Source of the DNA: a virus
IMG/VR virus record: IMGVR_UViG_3300042860_001172
Coordinates: 1 to 24,741 of that record
Length of the DNA: 24,741 bases
Strand: one strand, 5' to 3'
The notes under the pieces are model-generated. The model was not told the origin of the DNA. It saw nothing but the letters and a program-made list of their open reading frames with translations, and ran no database searches. How positions within the stretch are numbered: position 1 is the stretch's first letter; each line of letters starts with the position of its first letter. Positions 1 through 5,665 of this stretch are shown here, piece after piece. A program made the translations under genes and the position numbers.

Positions 1-147
1 GCCAACTTCCGCGACACCTACTACCCGGAGCTACTTGATCGGGTGTGCGCCGCGATGGATGCCACCGGCTCGGTGATGACGCAGAAGCAGGCGCAGCAGG
101 CCATTGAGGTGTGCCGCCAGCAGCTGCTCGGGGAGCGTTGGCGGTGA
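1..147 (+). CDS. Hypothetical protein, C-terminal part only (5' end outside window)
   Basis: An open frame enters from the left edge and runs 48 codons to TGA at 145-147. The visible part starts ANFRDTYYPELL and ends QQLLGERWR. It is mostly charged and helical-looking, with no motif I recognise. The next gene begins at GTG 144, overlapping this stop (GTGA), as in the other tightly coupled genes of this plus-strand run. It is probably a phage early gene by context only; the function cannot be stated. Confidence 0.55.
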   Translation, partial: ANFRDTYYPELLDRVCAAMDATGSVMTQKQAQQAIEVCRQQLLGERWR

Positions 148-467
148 AGACCGACACGTTCACAGCGCCCGGCCTGCTGGTGGTCCGTCAGTGGGACCGC
201 TGGAACGGTGCGCTGTTCATCGCGTGGAAGCCGAGCGTGAGCATGGCGTTTCGCGCGCGGAAGGAGCTGCTGAAGTTCGTGGCCTGGCCAGCCAAGACAC
301 CGACCGGCGATCGCTTCCGCGATTGGCTGAACAGCTTTGAGGAGCCGGCGGCAGCTGAGGCACCTCCAGCGCAGCCGCTATCGCCTGAGCTGCTGGCCAC
401 TGGTTTCGGCCCGGAGTGCCACCTGGATGAGTCCGACCCCAACTACAACACCCGCACGGTGATCTGA
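144..467 (+). CDS. Hypothetical phage protein (107 aa)
   Basis: I chose GTG 144 because it overlaps the previous stop as GTGA; an ATG at 111 in the same frame would overlap the upstream gene by 37 bases. The protein starts MKTDTFTAPGLLVVRQWDRW. It has a basic, Trp-rich first half (about residues 14-60) and a Pro/Ala-rich linker near residues 67-80. The stop at 465-467 overlaps the ATG of the DUF3310 gene (TGATG), implying translational coupling. No domain is recognised. It belongs to the early-type operon 1-1574. Confidence 0.6.
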   Translation: MKTDTFTAPGLLVVRQWDRWNGALFIAWKPSVSMAFRARKELLKFVAWPAKTPTGDRFRDWLNSFEEPAAAEAPPAQPLSPELLATGFGPECHLDESDPNYNTRTVI

Positions 468-700
468 TGAGTGATCCAGTCAACCAGCCGCCGCACTATC
501 GGCAAGGCGAGATCGAGTGCATCGAAGCCATCGAGGCTGCTCTGACGCCTGAGGAGTTCCGCGGCTACTGCAAAGGCAACGTGATCAAGTACACCTGGCG
601 CGAGCGCCACAAAGGCGGCGGTGAGTCGCTCGCCACAGCGCTGTGGTATCTCCGCCGACTTCTCGCCAAACTGGAGCCATGTTCTACCTCGCAGGGCTGA
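467..700 (+). CDS. DUF3310 family protein
   Basis: This 77-residue protein carries the signature of the DUF3310 family (SaV-like). It has a QPPHYRQGEIECIEAIEAAL start, then the block GYCKGNVIKYTWRERHKGG (residues 33-51) and ATALWYLRRLL near the end. The family is common in phages and is small and acidic/basic mixed. Some members have been described as nucleotide kinases, but most are uncharacterised, so no reaction is assigned. Length is normal for the family. Its start overlaps the previous stop (TGATG) and its last 22 bases overlap the next gene. It is the best evidence that the left end of the window is phage DNA. Confidence 0.88.
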   Translation: MSDPVNQPPHYRQGEIECIEAIEAALTPEEFRGYCKGNVIKYTWRERHKGGGESLATALWYLRRLLAKLEPCSTSQG

Positions 701-909
701 ATCTGATCGAGCGGCTGGCGCTGTGGATCCTGTGCCGCAGCCCGCGCACCAGCTTGGTGGTGGTGAAGGAGCACGCCTGGCCGTCGGTGTTTGTCGCCAG
801 TGATCCGCGCGATCCGGTGGCGGCGCATGTCACCAATGGCGAGGTCGAGCCGCTTTCGATGCAGCTCGAGCGGTTGTACCACCAGCCGTCTTACGGGGAG
901 GAGGAATGA
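679..909 (+). CDS. Hypothetical phage protein (76 aa)
   Basis: ATG 679 is chosen because it overlaps the DUF3310 stop modestly and has a GGAG-like sequence (ctggag, 671-676) just upstream. An ATG at 643 in the same frame would lie deep inside the DUF3310 gene. The protein begins MFYLAGLNLIERLALWILC, a hydrophobic stretch that could be a weak membrane segment or amphipathic helix. It ends with an acidic tail, YGEEE. Its TGA (907-909) is embedded in the ATGA that starts the next gene. No family is recognised. Confidence 0.55.
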   Translation: MFYLAGLNLIERLALWILCRSPRTSLVVVKEHAWPSVFVASDPRDPVAAHVTNGEVEPLSMQLERLYHQPSYGEEE

Positions 910-1241
910 TCAGCCTGCACGCCGGCCGCCTGCTGCTGGTGTGCAGCCGCTCCAGCCGCACATGGCACGCGCATGTGGTGCTTGGGCCGAAGCCTGAATA
1001 CCAGCTCGAAGCCGACACCAGCACCTCGAAGCTCTATGAGGCGCTGCAACGTGCGCAGGTGATCTACCAGGAGGCGATGGCCAGCATCCGGCCAGCCGAC
1101 AGCCAGCGGATGTGCTGGGACTGCATTCAATGGGATCCGCGGTGCAACTGCTGCGAGCTGGGCATCCCAGAGTGCCGGCGCAGCGGCGGCCGGTTCGCGC
1201 CACGATGCGAGATGTTCCAGTCATGCCGCGCGAATGGGTGA
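906..1241 (+). CDS. Cys-rich hypothetical protein, possible metal-binding C-terminus
   Basis: This 111-aa protein starts at ATG 906, sharing ATGA with the previous stop, after a good Shine-Dalgarno run (ggggaggagg, 896-905). The first 70 residues contain no motif I know. The last 45 are Cys-rich: CWDC near residues 69-72, then CNCCELGIPEC, then CEMFQSC. The spacing of CxxC and CxCC pairs suggests a zinc-binding fold or disulphide-bonded knob; neither is proven. It overlaps the next gene by about 19 bases. It is one of the chain of small early-type genes here. Confidence 0.6.
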   Translation: MISLHAGRLLLVCSRSSRTWHAHVVLGPKPEYQLEADTSTSKLYEALQRAQVIYQEAMASIRPADSQRMCWDCIQWDPRCNCCELGIPECRRSGGRFAPRCEMFQSCRANG

Positions 1242-1414
1242 CAGCCACGCGCGAGCCGTGGTGTGTGCTGATCCACCAGGCGGTGATGGCGATCGACCGG
1301 CACAACAGTCTGTTCTTTCAGACAGGCGACCGTTGGCATCTGCTGCAAGCTGAACGGCTGCGGCAGTATGTGATCGAGCTGAAGGACTGGATCAGCAGCC
1401 ATGAGCGAGCCTGA
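1223..1414 (+). CDS. Hypothetical phage protein (63 aa)
   Basis: I take ATG 1223 (MPREWVTATREPWCVL) as the start, because upstream codons of this frame lie inside the Cys-rich gene. ATG 1205 is an alternative, and neither has a strong ribosome site. The protein is amphipathic and helical-looking, with a C-terminal stretch ERLRQYVIELKDWISSHERA. No domain is recognised. It overlaps both neighbours, as the rest of this gene run does. Confidence 0.5.
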   Translation: MPREWVTATREPWCVLIHQAVMAIDRHNSLFFQTGDRWHLLQAERLRQYVIELKDWISSHERA

Positions 1415-1574
1415 AGTGATCAGCCGGCTCGATCGCGACGGCGGCTACATCGAGACGCTAGAGCCTGCTGGTGGCGGCGAGCTGTACTACAGGAGCTGCG
1501 CGAGCGGTTACTGCCGGTACAGCTCGGACCTGTGGCAGGCAGAGCTGTACCTGACCCACCTGCTGGCGCGATAG
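1401..1574 (+). CDS. Small hypothetical protein (57 aa)
   Basis: A short frame from ATG 1401 to TAG 1572-1574 encodes MSEPEVISRLDRDGGYIETL and ends LWQAELYLTHLLAR. It overlaps the previous gene by 14 bases and continues its chain of coupled genes. It is rich in Tyr and acidic residues, with two Cys near the middle (SCASGYC). No family is recognised. Its stop is directly adjacent to the stop of the convergent HNH gene, making the palindrome TAGCTA at 1572-1577. It is the last gene of the left plus-strand operon. Confidence 0.5.
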   Translation: MSEPEVISRLDRDGGYIETLEPAGGGELYYRSCASGYCRYSSDLWQAELYLTHLLAR

Positions 1575-1880
1575 CTAGCACTCACCGGCGACCCAGCGCG
1601 CGATTGCCCATTCGCGAACAGCGAACCAGAACGGCTGGGCGCGATACCAGTCAATCCACGGCTTGTGGCCCTTCTGGCTGTTGCACATGAGGCAGCAGCT
1701 GACGAGGTTCTCGCGCACGGTCAGGCCGCCGTGCACCTTGGGGATGACGTGATCGAGGGTCGGACTGCGGCCGAGCGGATCGCCGCAGTAGGCGCACTCG
1801 TAGTTCCAGGCAAGGTGGATCTGATCGCGCGCGGAGCGGCGTGTGACCAGGCGGGTCTCGTCAATGTGGTGCTGATCCAC
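1575..1880 (-). CDS. HNH endonuclease
   Basis: This 101-residue protein has the HNH nuclease layout: a first zinc pair CAYCG (about residues 30-34), the core LDHVIPKVHGGLTVRENLV (about 43-61) with Asp-His and the central Asn, then a second zinc pair CLMCNSQKG (about 64-72). These residues bind zinc and the catalytic metal in the family, so it should be an active DNA nicking or cutting enzyme. The start is GTG at 1878-1880; no in-frame ATG precedes the domain. In many phages a small HNH protein assists terminase, but no terminase gene is visible here. It could equally be a free-standing selfish nuclease. It reads against the early operon. Confidence 0.85.
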   Translation of the reverse strand: MDQHHIDETRLVTRRSARDQIHLAWNYECAYCGDPLGRSPTLDHVIPKVHGGLTVRENLVSCCLMCNSQKGHKPWIDWYRAQPFWFAVREWAIARWVAGEC

Positions 1881-2046
1881 TGAGGTCGGCTGGCAGGGGA
1901 ACGGCGTGGACTTCGAGGTCCAGGAGGTCGTCGTCGTTGCGGATGAACTCAGCGATCTGGCTGTAGATGTCTGCGGGCAGCTCCTCGGGGTCGGTGTCGG
2001 AGCGGATGATCAGCTTGGCGCTGATCTCCACGATGTAAGCCCGCAT
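1861..2046 (-). CDS. Hypothetical protein (61 aa)
   Basis: ATG at 2044-2046 gives MRAYIVEISAKLIIRSDTDP, an acidic protein ending HAVPLPADLSGSAPH. The pattern of a beta strand (YIVEISAKLIIRS) followed by an Asp/Glu-rich helix is visible, but I do not recognise a family. It overlaps the HNH start by 20 bases, so the two are probably co-transcribed leftwards from the divergent region at 2047-2183. A longer frame reaching to 2175 has a low-complexity Arg-rich beginning that covers the regulatory region, so the shorter start is preferred. Confidence 0.55.
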   Translation of the reverse strand: MRAYIVEISAKLIIRSDTDPEELPADIYSQIAEFIRNDDDLLDLEVHAVPLPADLSGSAPH

Positions 2047-2183
2047 GGGAGCGGCCCGGCTTGGCCAACGGTAGCGGGTGCGACGGGTGCGCCCCGTGTG
2101 ACAGTTTGCAAAGGTGCCCCGCATCCGGGGCAGGGTGCCCTGTGGGCGGGGTATAGTTAGGACATCGACAGCCACCCACTCCG
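2047..2183. promoter_or_regulatory. Divergent intergenic control region with inverted and direct repeats
   Basis: This 137-bp gap separates a leftward and a rightward gene. It holds ACGGG/CCCGT arms (2083-2087 and 2093-2097), TGCCCCG/CGGGGCA arms (2115-2121 and 2126-2132) and CAGGG/CCCTG arms (2131-2135 and 2138-2142). GGTGCCC is repeated directly at 2113-2119 and 2134-2140, 21 bp apart, about two helical turns. A -10-like box follows at 2152. This is what operators for a dimeric regulator look like, but the regulator is not in the window and the role is inferred. Confidence 0.45.
2152..2157 (+). promoter_or_regulatory. Possible -10 box TATAGT
   Basis: TATAGT matches the sigma70-type -10 consensus at five of six positions and lies 27 bases before the ATG of the next gene. 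No convincing -35 box is found 16-18 bases upstream, where the GGTGCCC repeats and palindromes lie instead. The promoter may therefore depend on an activator or be covered by a repressor. It stands out in this GC-rich stretch. Confidence 0.35.
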
Positions 2184-2315
2184 ATGCTCACCACCTACCA
2201 GCGCGAAACCCTTACCGCCCTCTACGCTTCCCTCGACTACCTCACCTGCAACGATCTGCCCGGCCAAGCCGAGATCCAAGCTGCAATCCAAGCCATCGAA
2301 AAGCAGGCCGCCTGA
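2184..2315 (+). CDS. Small hypothetical protein (43 aa)
   Basis: ATG 2184 opens a 43-codon frame, MLTTYQRETLTALYASLDYL, ending IQAAIQAIEKQAA and TGA at 2313-2315. It is strongly helical in composition with a single Cys. There is no clear Shine-Dalgarno site, but it sits directly downstream of the -10-like box at 2152 and the operator-like repeats. It could be a small regulator; nothing in the sequence proves this. Confidence 0.45.
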   Translation: MLTTYQRETLTALYASLDYLTCNDLPGQAEIQAAIQAIEKQAA

Positions 2316-2337
2316 GCGGCCCTCCTACCATCCACCC

Positions 2338-2577
2338 ATGACCTACATCCTCCGCATCGGACCGTGGCACGTCGGGCCATTCCCGACCCACATCGCGGCC
2401 CAGCATTTCGCCGAGACGCACGGGTGCGACGACTTCACCCTGGTCCCGCTTGATGACCCTGCAGAGGCGCCCGGTCGGATCCACCGCCTGCGGATGGCGG
2501 AGCTGAAGCACCCGATGGCGCAGTCTGCGCGAATAGTGCGCGAACGGCCGTGGCCCCATAACGAAAGCGCCCGCTAA
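2338..2577 (+). CDS. Hypothetical protein (79 aa)
   Basis: The frame starts at ATG 2338 with MTYILRIGPWHVGPFPTHIA and contains a mixed alpha/beta-looking first half (FTLVPLDDPAEAPG around residues 33-46). No family is recognised. The 3' end is unusual: the bases coding for its last residues also hold the left pair of TGCGCGAA repeats (2526-2547). Its TAA (2575-2577) also overlaps the stem of the hairpin at 2568-2596. The gene therefore runs into the left arm of the candidate phage attachment site. Confidence 0.5.
   Translation: MTYILRIGPWHVGPFPTHIAAQHFAETHGCDDFTLVPLDDPAEAPGRIHRLRMAELKHPMAQSARIVRERPWPHNESAR
2526..2547 (+). repeat. Left arm-type repeat unit (two TGCGCGAA copies)
   Basis: Two TGCGCGAA octamers start 11 bases apart (2526 and 2537). 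The whole 22-bp unit matches the one at 2765-2786 at 19 positions. It lies inside the 3' end of the 79-aa gene. It is the proposed left (P-arm) integrase site. Confidence 0.65.
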
Positions 2578-2596
2578 GTCATTGACCTAGCGGGCG
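2568..2596 (-). terminator. Terminator-like hairpin downstream of the tRNA fragment
   Basis: A perfect 9-bp stem pairs 2568-2576 (CGCCCGCTA) with 2588-2596 (TAGCGGGCG) around an 11-base loop. Read on the minus strand it lies just after the tRNA CCA end and is followed by a T-rich stretch (gctttcgtt), so it could end transcription of the tRNA restored after integration. On the plus strand there is no T-run, so it would be at most a weak barrier after the 79-aa gene. Confidence 0.6.
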
Positions 2597-2600
2597 AATC

Positions 2601-2648
2601 TGGTTGCGGGGACAGGATTTGAACCTGTGACCTTCAGGTTATGAGCCT
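2601..2648 (-). pseudogene. 3' fragment of an initiator tRNA-Met (CAT), attachment core
   Basis: Read on the minus strand, this holds the anticodon loop CTCATAA (2639-2645; anticodon 2641-2643), the 3' side of the anticodon stem, the variable loop and an intact T arm (ACAGG, loop TTCAAAT, CCTGT). The 3' acceptor strand CCCCGCA, discriminator A and encoded CCA end at 2601. The CCCCGCA-ACCA end resembles bacterial initiator tRNA. No D arm or 5' acceptor strand follows upstream, so it is not a functional tRNA gene. It fits the part a phage carries to rebuild the host gene upon integration. Confidence 0.8.
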
Positions 2649-2764
2649 CACTGCTGCGGCTCCTGAAGGTTCACGCTGCTTCCCTAAACCTCTGCGCGCT
2701 CAATGATTTCCCGCTTGACCCGTTCCCGGTCGTTCGCGCAAGATCCCGGCCGTTCTGGGGTTTT

Positions 2765-2786
2765 TGCGCGAAAGGTGCGCGAATGG
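2765..2786 (+). repeat. Right arm-type repeat unit overlapping the integrase start
   Basis: Two TGCGCGAA octamers start at 2765 and 2776, and the unit ends with the integrase ATG (2783-2785). A further inverted copy (TTCGCGCA) is at 2733-2740. Binding here would cover the integrase translation start and leader, which suggests self-regulation. This is inferred from position only. Confidence 0.65.
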
Positions 2787-3895
2787 CAAAGCAGTGGATC
2801 GCTGATCGAAAGGTGCCGGGCCTTGGCCTGATGGTGCTGCCGTCAGGCGTGCGCACCTGGTATCTGCGCTACCGGGAGCCGAGCGGCAAGCAGCAGCACC
2901 ACCGCATCGGCCGGGCCGACTCGGTGAACGTCACCACCGCGCGCGAGCAGGCCCACAAGATCCTTGCGGCCGTCGCCACCGGCCAGGCACCCACCAGCGC
3001 CCGCCAGGAGCGCCGCAGGGCGCCGACCGTTGCTCAGCTGCTGGAGCGCATCAAGCGCGAGCACTGGCGCAAGCTGAGGCCTGGCAGCGTGGTGAACAAC
3101 GAGCTGATCTGGCGCCGCCACCTGCTGCCCGAGTTTGGCGCCTTGAAGGTGTCAGAGCTCCAGCAGCGCCACGTGGCGGACTGGTTCCACCGCGCCAGCC
3201 TCGAGCGGCCGGTGCGTGCCAATCGCTGCCTGGAGGTGCTTAGCAAGGCGATGAATCTGGCCGAGCTGTGGGAGCTGCGGCCCGCCGGTTCCAACCCTTG
3301 CGTGCGGCTCAATGCCAACAGCGAACGCAAGCGCCGGCGATACCTGACCAGGGAGGAGCTCAAGCGGCTGCTGGCCGCATTGGACACGTTCGCCGAGGCC
3401 GGTGTGCGGTGGCGGTTTGCGCAGCTGATCCGGCTGCTGCTGGTCACCGGCTGCCGCGTGCGGGAGGTGATGTGCGCGCGATGGGACTGGCTCGATCTCG
3501 ATGCAGCGGTGCTGCTGGTGCCGGCCGAGGCCCACAAGACCGGACAGGATGGCAACGATCGCAAAGTGCATCTACCACCCGCGGCCGTTCAGATCCTACG
3601 AGAGCTGCGGCAGCGGTCCAACAGCGCCTGGGTGATCGCCGGCGATGATGACAGCCACCTGGTCGGCTACTGGCGGATGTGGGACGACCTGCTGGCCGCG
3701 GCCGAGATCCGCAACCTGCGGGTGCATGACCTGCGCCACAACTTCGCCAGCCTCGGTGTGAGCGCCGGGCTGAGCCTGCCGCAGATCGGCGGCCTGCTGG
3801 GCCATGCCAGCCCGCAGACCACCCAGCGGTATGCGCACCTGATCGACGAGGCTGCAGCGGCCGCCGCGGCCAAGGTGGCGGCGCTGGTGGGCTAG
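2783..3895 (+). CDS. int: Tyrosine-family site-specific integrase
   Basis: This 370-aa protein is a phage integrase. Residues 1-75 look like an arm-binding/DUF4102-like N-domain (GLGLMVLPSGVRTWYLRY). Residues 80-175 are the SAM-like core-binding domain, and about 185-370 the catalytic domain. Catalytic residues are visible: R225 in TGCRVREV, a basic residue around K252/K261, H315 and R318 in HDLRHNFAS, H341 in LLGHAS, and the nucleophile Y350 in TTQRYAHL. It should cut and rejoin attP and a host tRNA attB. ATG 2783 is the natural start, with AAAGGT a little upstream. It reads toward the late operon and its TAG overlaps the stop of the dCTP deaminase-like gene. Confidence 0.95.
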   Translation: MAKQWIADRKVPGLGLMVLPSGVRTWYLRYREPSGKQQHHRIGRADSVNVTTAREQAHKILAAVATGQAPTSARQERRRAPTVAQLLERIKREHWRKLRPGSVVNNELIWRRHLLPEFGALKVSELQQRHVADWFHRASLERPVRANRCLEVLSKAMNLAELWELRPAGSNPCVRLNANSERKRRRYLTREELKRLLAALDTFAEAGVRWRFAQLIRLLLVTGCRVREVMCARWDWLDLDAAVLLVPAEAHKTGQDGNDRKVHLPPAAVQILRELRQRSNSAWVIAGDDDSHLVGYWRMWDDLLAAAEIRNLRVHDLRHNFASLGVSAGLSLPQIGGLLGHASPQTTQRYAHLIDEAAAAAAAKVAALVG

Positions 3896-4407
3896 CCCTT
3901 GCTGGCGGTGACGGCTGCGTCCTGGTTGTAGCGGCCGGTGACCGCATAGCTGCGCGCCGGGATGCCCTCCATCTTGTGGAAGACCATCTGCCCGATCTTC
4001 ATGCCGGGCCATAGCGCGATCGGGTGCATCCGCCGCGCGTTCTGCAGCTCCAGCGTCAACCGGCTGCCATGCCACCCTGGATCGCAGTAGCCGGCCAGCA
4101 GGTGCTCCAGGCCCTCGCGGGCGCGGCTGGACTTGAGCACGAACTGCGCGGCGATGAAGTCCGGCAGGTTGAAGATCTCGCGCGTCTCCGCCAGGCAGAA
4201 CTCACCCGGCTGCAGCCAGTAGGGATCCTCGGCCGTGTGGCCGCTGATGCCATGGATCTGCAGCTCGGGGCTCTCAGCCACCTCGATCATGATCCGATCG
4301 CCCAGCAGCACGTCGATGCTGGCCGGGTTCACCAGCTCAGGATCGAACGGCAGCACCATCGCGTGCTTCTTGCACAGGTGGTGAATCTCGTAGTCGGGGA
4401 GAGGCAC
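3892..4407 (-). CDS. dcd: dCTP deaminase / dUTPase-family protein
   Basis: With a GTG start at 4405-4407 this is 171 aa, near the usual family length. The N-terminus (LPDYEIHHL, then LPFDPELVNPASIDVLLGDR at 19-38) matches dCTP deaminase. It is followed by KSSRAREGLEHL (92-103) and DPGWHGSRLTLELQN (109-123); E120 is in the position of the general-base Glu. The trimeric family turns dCTP into dUTP, and some members also or only hydrolyse dUTP, keeping uracil out of DNA and feeding dTTP synthesis. A longer frame upstream overlaps the endolysin gene and is an artefact. It is the last gene of the late operon, 7 bases after the endolysin stop, which is an odd place for a nucleotide-metabolism gene. 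Confidence 0.88.
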   Translation of the reverse strand: MPLPDYEIHHLCKKHAMVLPFDPELVNPASIDVLLGDRIMIEVAESPELQIHGISGHTAEDPYWLQPGEFCLAETREIFNLPDFIAAQFVLKSSRAREGLEHLLAGYCDPGWHGSRLTLELQNARRMHPIALWPGMKIGQMVFHKMEGIPARSYAVTGRYNQDAAVTASKG

Positions 4408-4414
4408 GCGGTCG

Positions 4415-5497
4415 TCAGTAAATCCAACGCACCCTAGGGCTGCCCTGACGAATGCCAAGGTGCACAAAGCCCTTGGGTGCGCCGTAGCCCAGCGAGTAGG
4501 GCCACTGCCTGTCGCACCAGTCCTGCACCGCGTTGATGTCCACGCCGTCAATGAGGAAATCCACCGCACCGACGCCAGGCGCGTCGTAGAGGTGCTCCGA
4601 CTGGCTGGCGCCACCCACGGCCCGGTTGATGGCTGCGGGCCGGTAGCCGGAGGTGATGATCACCGCCTTACCGTCGAACCGTGCGCGCGCCTTCTCGAGG
4701 AACTGCGCCAGCTTCACCGCGGTGTCGCACTGATGCTGGTGATCAAAGCGCCGCGCCTCCTGGTTCAGCGCGAACTCGCCGTAGGTGATGTGCGGCGTGA
4801 TCTTGAAGCTGAAGGGCGACTCGGGCGTGAACGTCGCCTCGATCGGCCCGGTGGTCTGCCGCTCTCGGCCCCACAGATCGCCCTCAGCGATGCGGCGCCG
4901 CTTCAGGCCGGCCTCCACGTTGGTGCCGGGGTTGCGGTAGAGCAGCAGGGCATCAGGCACGCCGGGCCAGTCCTTCTCGCGCAACCGCTTGCTGATGGTC
5001 TCGAAGCCCTTGGCGCCGTAGAACCCGCTGCCGAGGTTGTAGGCGAAGCTGATCAGCGCGCACTTCTGATGGTCCGCCATCTCGCCCCAGTGCGGCACCG
5101 TGGCGCGCAGTTTGTCAGCGATCCGATCCACCTCCTGCCGCAGCAGCATGTCGGCTTCGACGGCGTTGATCCTGTCGCCGCGCTTGACCGGCCGGCCGTC
5201 GCCGTAGCGGGTGGTGCCGTAGCCGATCGTCCACGGATCACCACCGCTGGCCGGGTCAGGGTAGGCGTCGAGGTGGCACCCCTCGAACTGCTGGATCATG
5301 CTCAGCGCCGCGCTGAGGTCTGCCTGTTTGCCGCCCTGGCTCCAGGTGTTGAACCACGCCCGATCACGCCGCATGGCCGCGGCGTAGCCGTTCACCGCCA
5401 GGTCTTGCTCCAGCTGGCCGATGGCCGCGGCCTGATGCGGCGCGCCCTTGAAGTAGCGGAACAGCTGCTCCAGTGTGATCGGGGCGGCGTTGGCCAT
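4415..5497 (-). CDS. Modular endolysin: GH24 lysozyme plus M15 peptidase
   Basis: This 360-aa protein joins two cell-wall enzymes. Residues 1-60 form an N-terminal segment of unknown role (LFRYFKGAPHQAAAIGQLE). Residues about 62-215 are a T4-type lysozyme (GH24): E72 in QQFEG, D81 in DAYPDP and T90 in WTIGYGTT occupy the catalytic positions. Residues about 230-350 are an M15-type carboxypeptidase: TSGYRP at 282-287, H302 and D313 in the zinc motif, and H346 in GFVHLG. It should cut both glycan strands and peptide stems of murein at the end of infection. No signal peptide is seen, so export needs a holin. It starts 3 bases after the 49-aa membrane-protein stop. Confidence 0.92.
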   Translation of the reverse strand: MANAAPITLEQLFRYFKGAPHQAAAIGQLEQDLAVNGYAAAMRRDRAWFNTWSQGGKQADLSAALSMIQQFEGCHLDAYPDPASGGDPWTIGYGTTRYGDGRPVKRGDRINAVEADMLLRQEVDRIADKLRATVPHWGEMADHQKCALISFAYNLGSGFYGAKGFETISKRLREKDWPGVPDALLLYRNPGTNVEAGLKRRRIAEGDLWGRERQTTGPIEATFTPESPFSFKITPHITYGEFALNQEARRFDHQHQCDTAVKLAQFLEKARARFDGKAVIITSGYRPAAINRAVGGASQSEHLYDAPGVGAVDFLIDGVDINAVQDWCDRQWPYSLGYGAPKGFVHLGIRQGSPRVRWIY

Positions 5498-5500
5498 TGC

Positions 5501-5650
5501 TCAGCGGCGCTTGGGGAACATCATCCGGCCAGCCTGCAGCAGCAGCTGCAGCCAGCTGTTGGACTTGAGCGGGCTGAGTGCAATGATCTCGCTGCCGGCA
5601 GCGATGACGATGGCGATGATCGCGGCGGTTTCGGGGCTCATGATGTCCAT
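5501..5650 (-). CDS. Small membrane protein, holin candidate (49 aa)
   Basis: ATG 5648-5650 with GAGG upstream starts MDIMSPETAAIIAIVIAAGS. One hydrophobic segment spans residues 9-25. A conserved-looking SPLKSNSWLQLLLQ follows, then a basic end (FPKRR). Size, single membrane span, basic tail and position directly before the endolysin suggest a holin or other lysis accessory protein. I recall similar short proteins in cyanobacterial and cyanophage genomes, but this is memory, not a search. Confidence 0.65.
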   Translation of the reverse strand: MDIMSPETAAIIAIVIAAGSEIIALSPLKSNSWLQLLLQAGRMMFPKRR

Positions 5651-5665
5651 GGCGATGCCCTCAGG

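Larger units (their letters stand above)
2526..2786. other. Candidate phage attachment site (attP)
   Basis: The region has the parts expected of a tyrosine-integrase attP: a tRNA 3'-end core (2601-2648), flanking integrase-arm-type repeats on both sides, and the integrase gene directly adjacent. The octamer TGCGCGAA occurs at 2526-2533, 2537-2544, 2765-2772 and 2776-2783, and inverted at 2733-2740. The left and right pairs have the same 11-bp period, and the 22-bp units 2526-2547 and 2765-2786 agree at 19 of 22 positions by my reading. That these are integrase-binding arms is inference from layout. Confidence 0.72.

Noticed and set aside
2601-2648. A functional tRNA gene
   Set aside because: The 5' acceptor strand and D arm are absent; only the 3' half can be folded.
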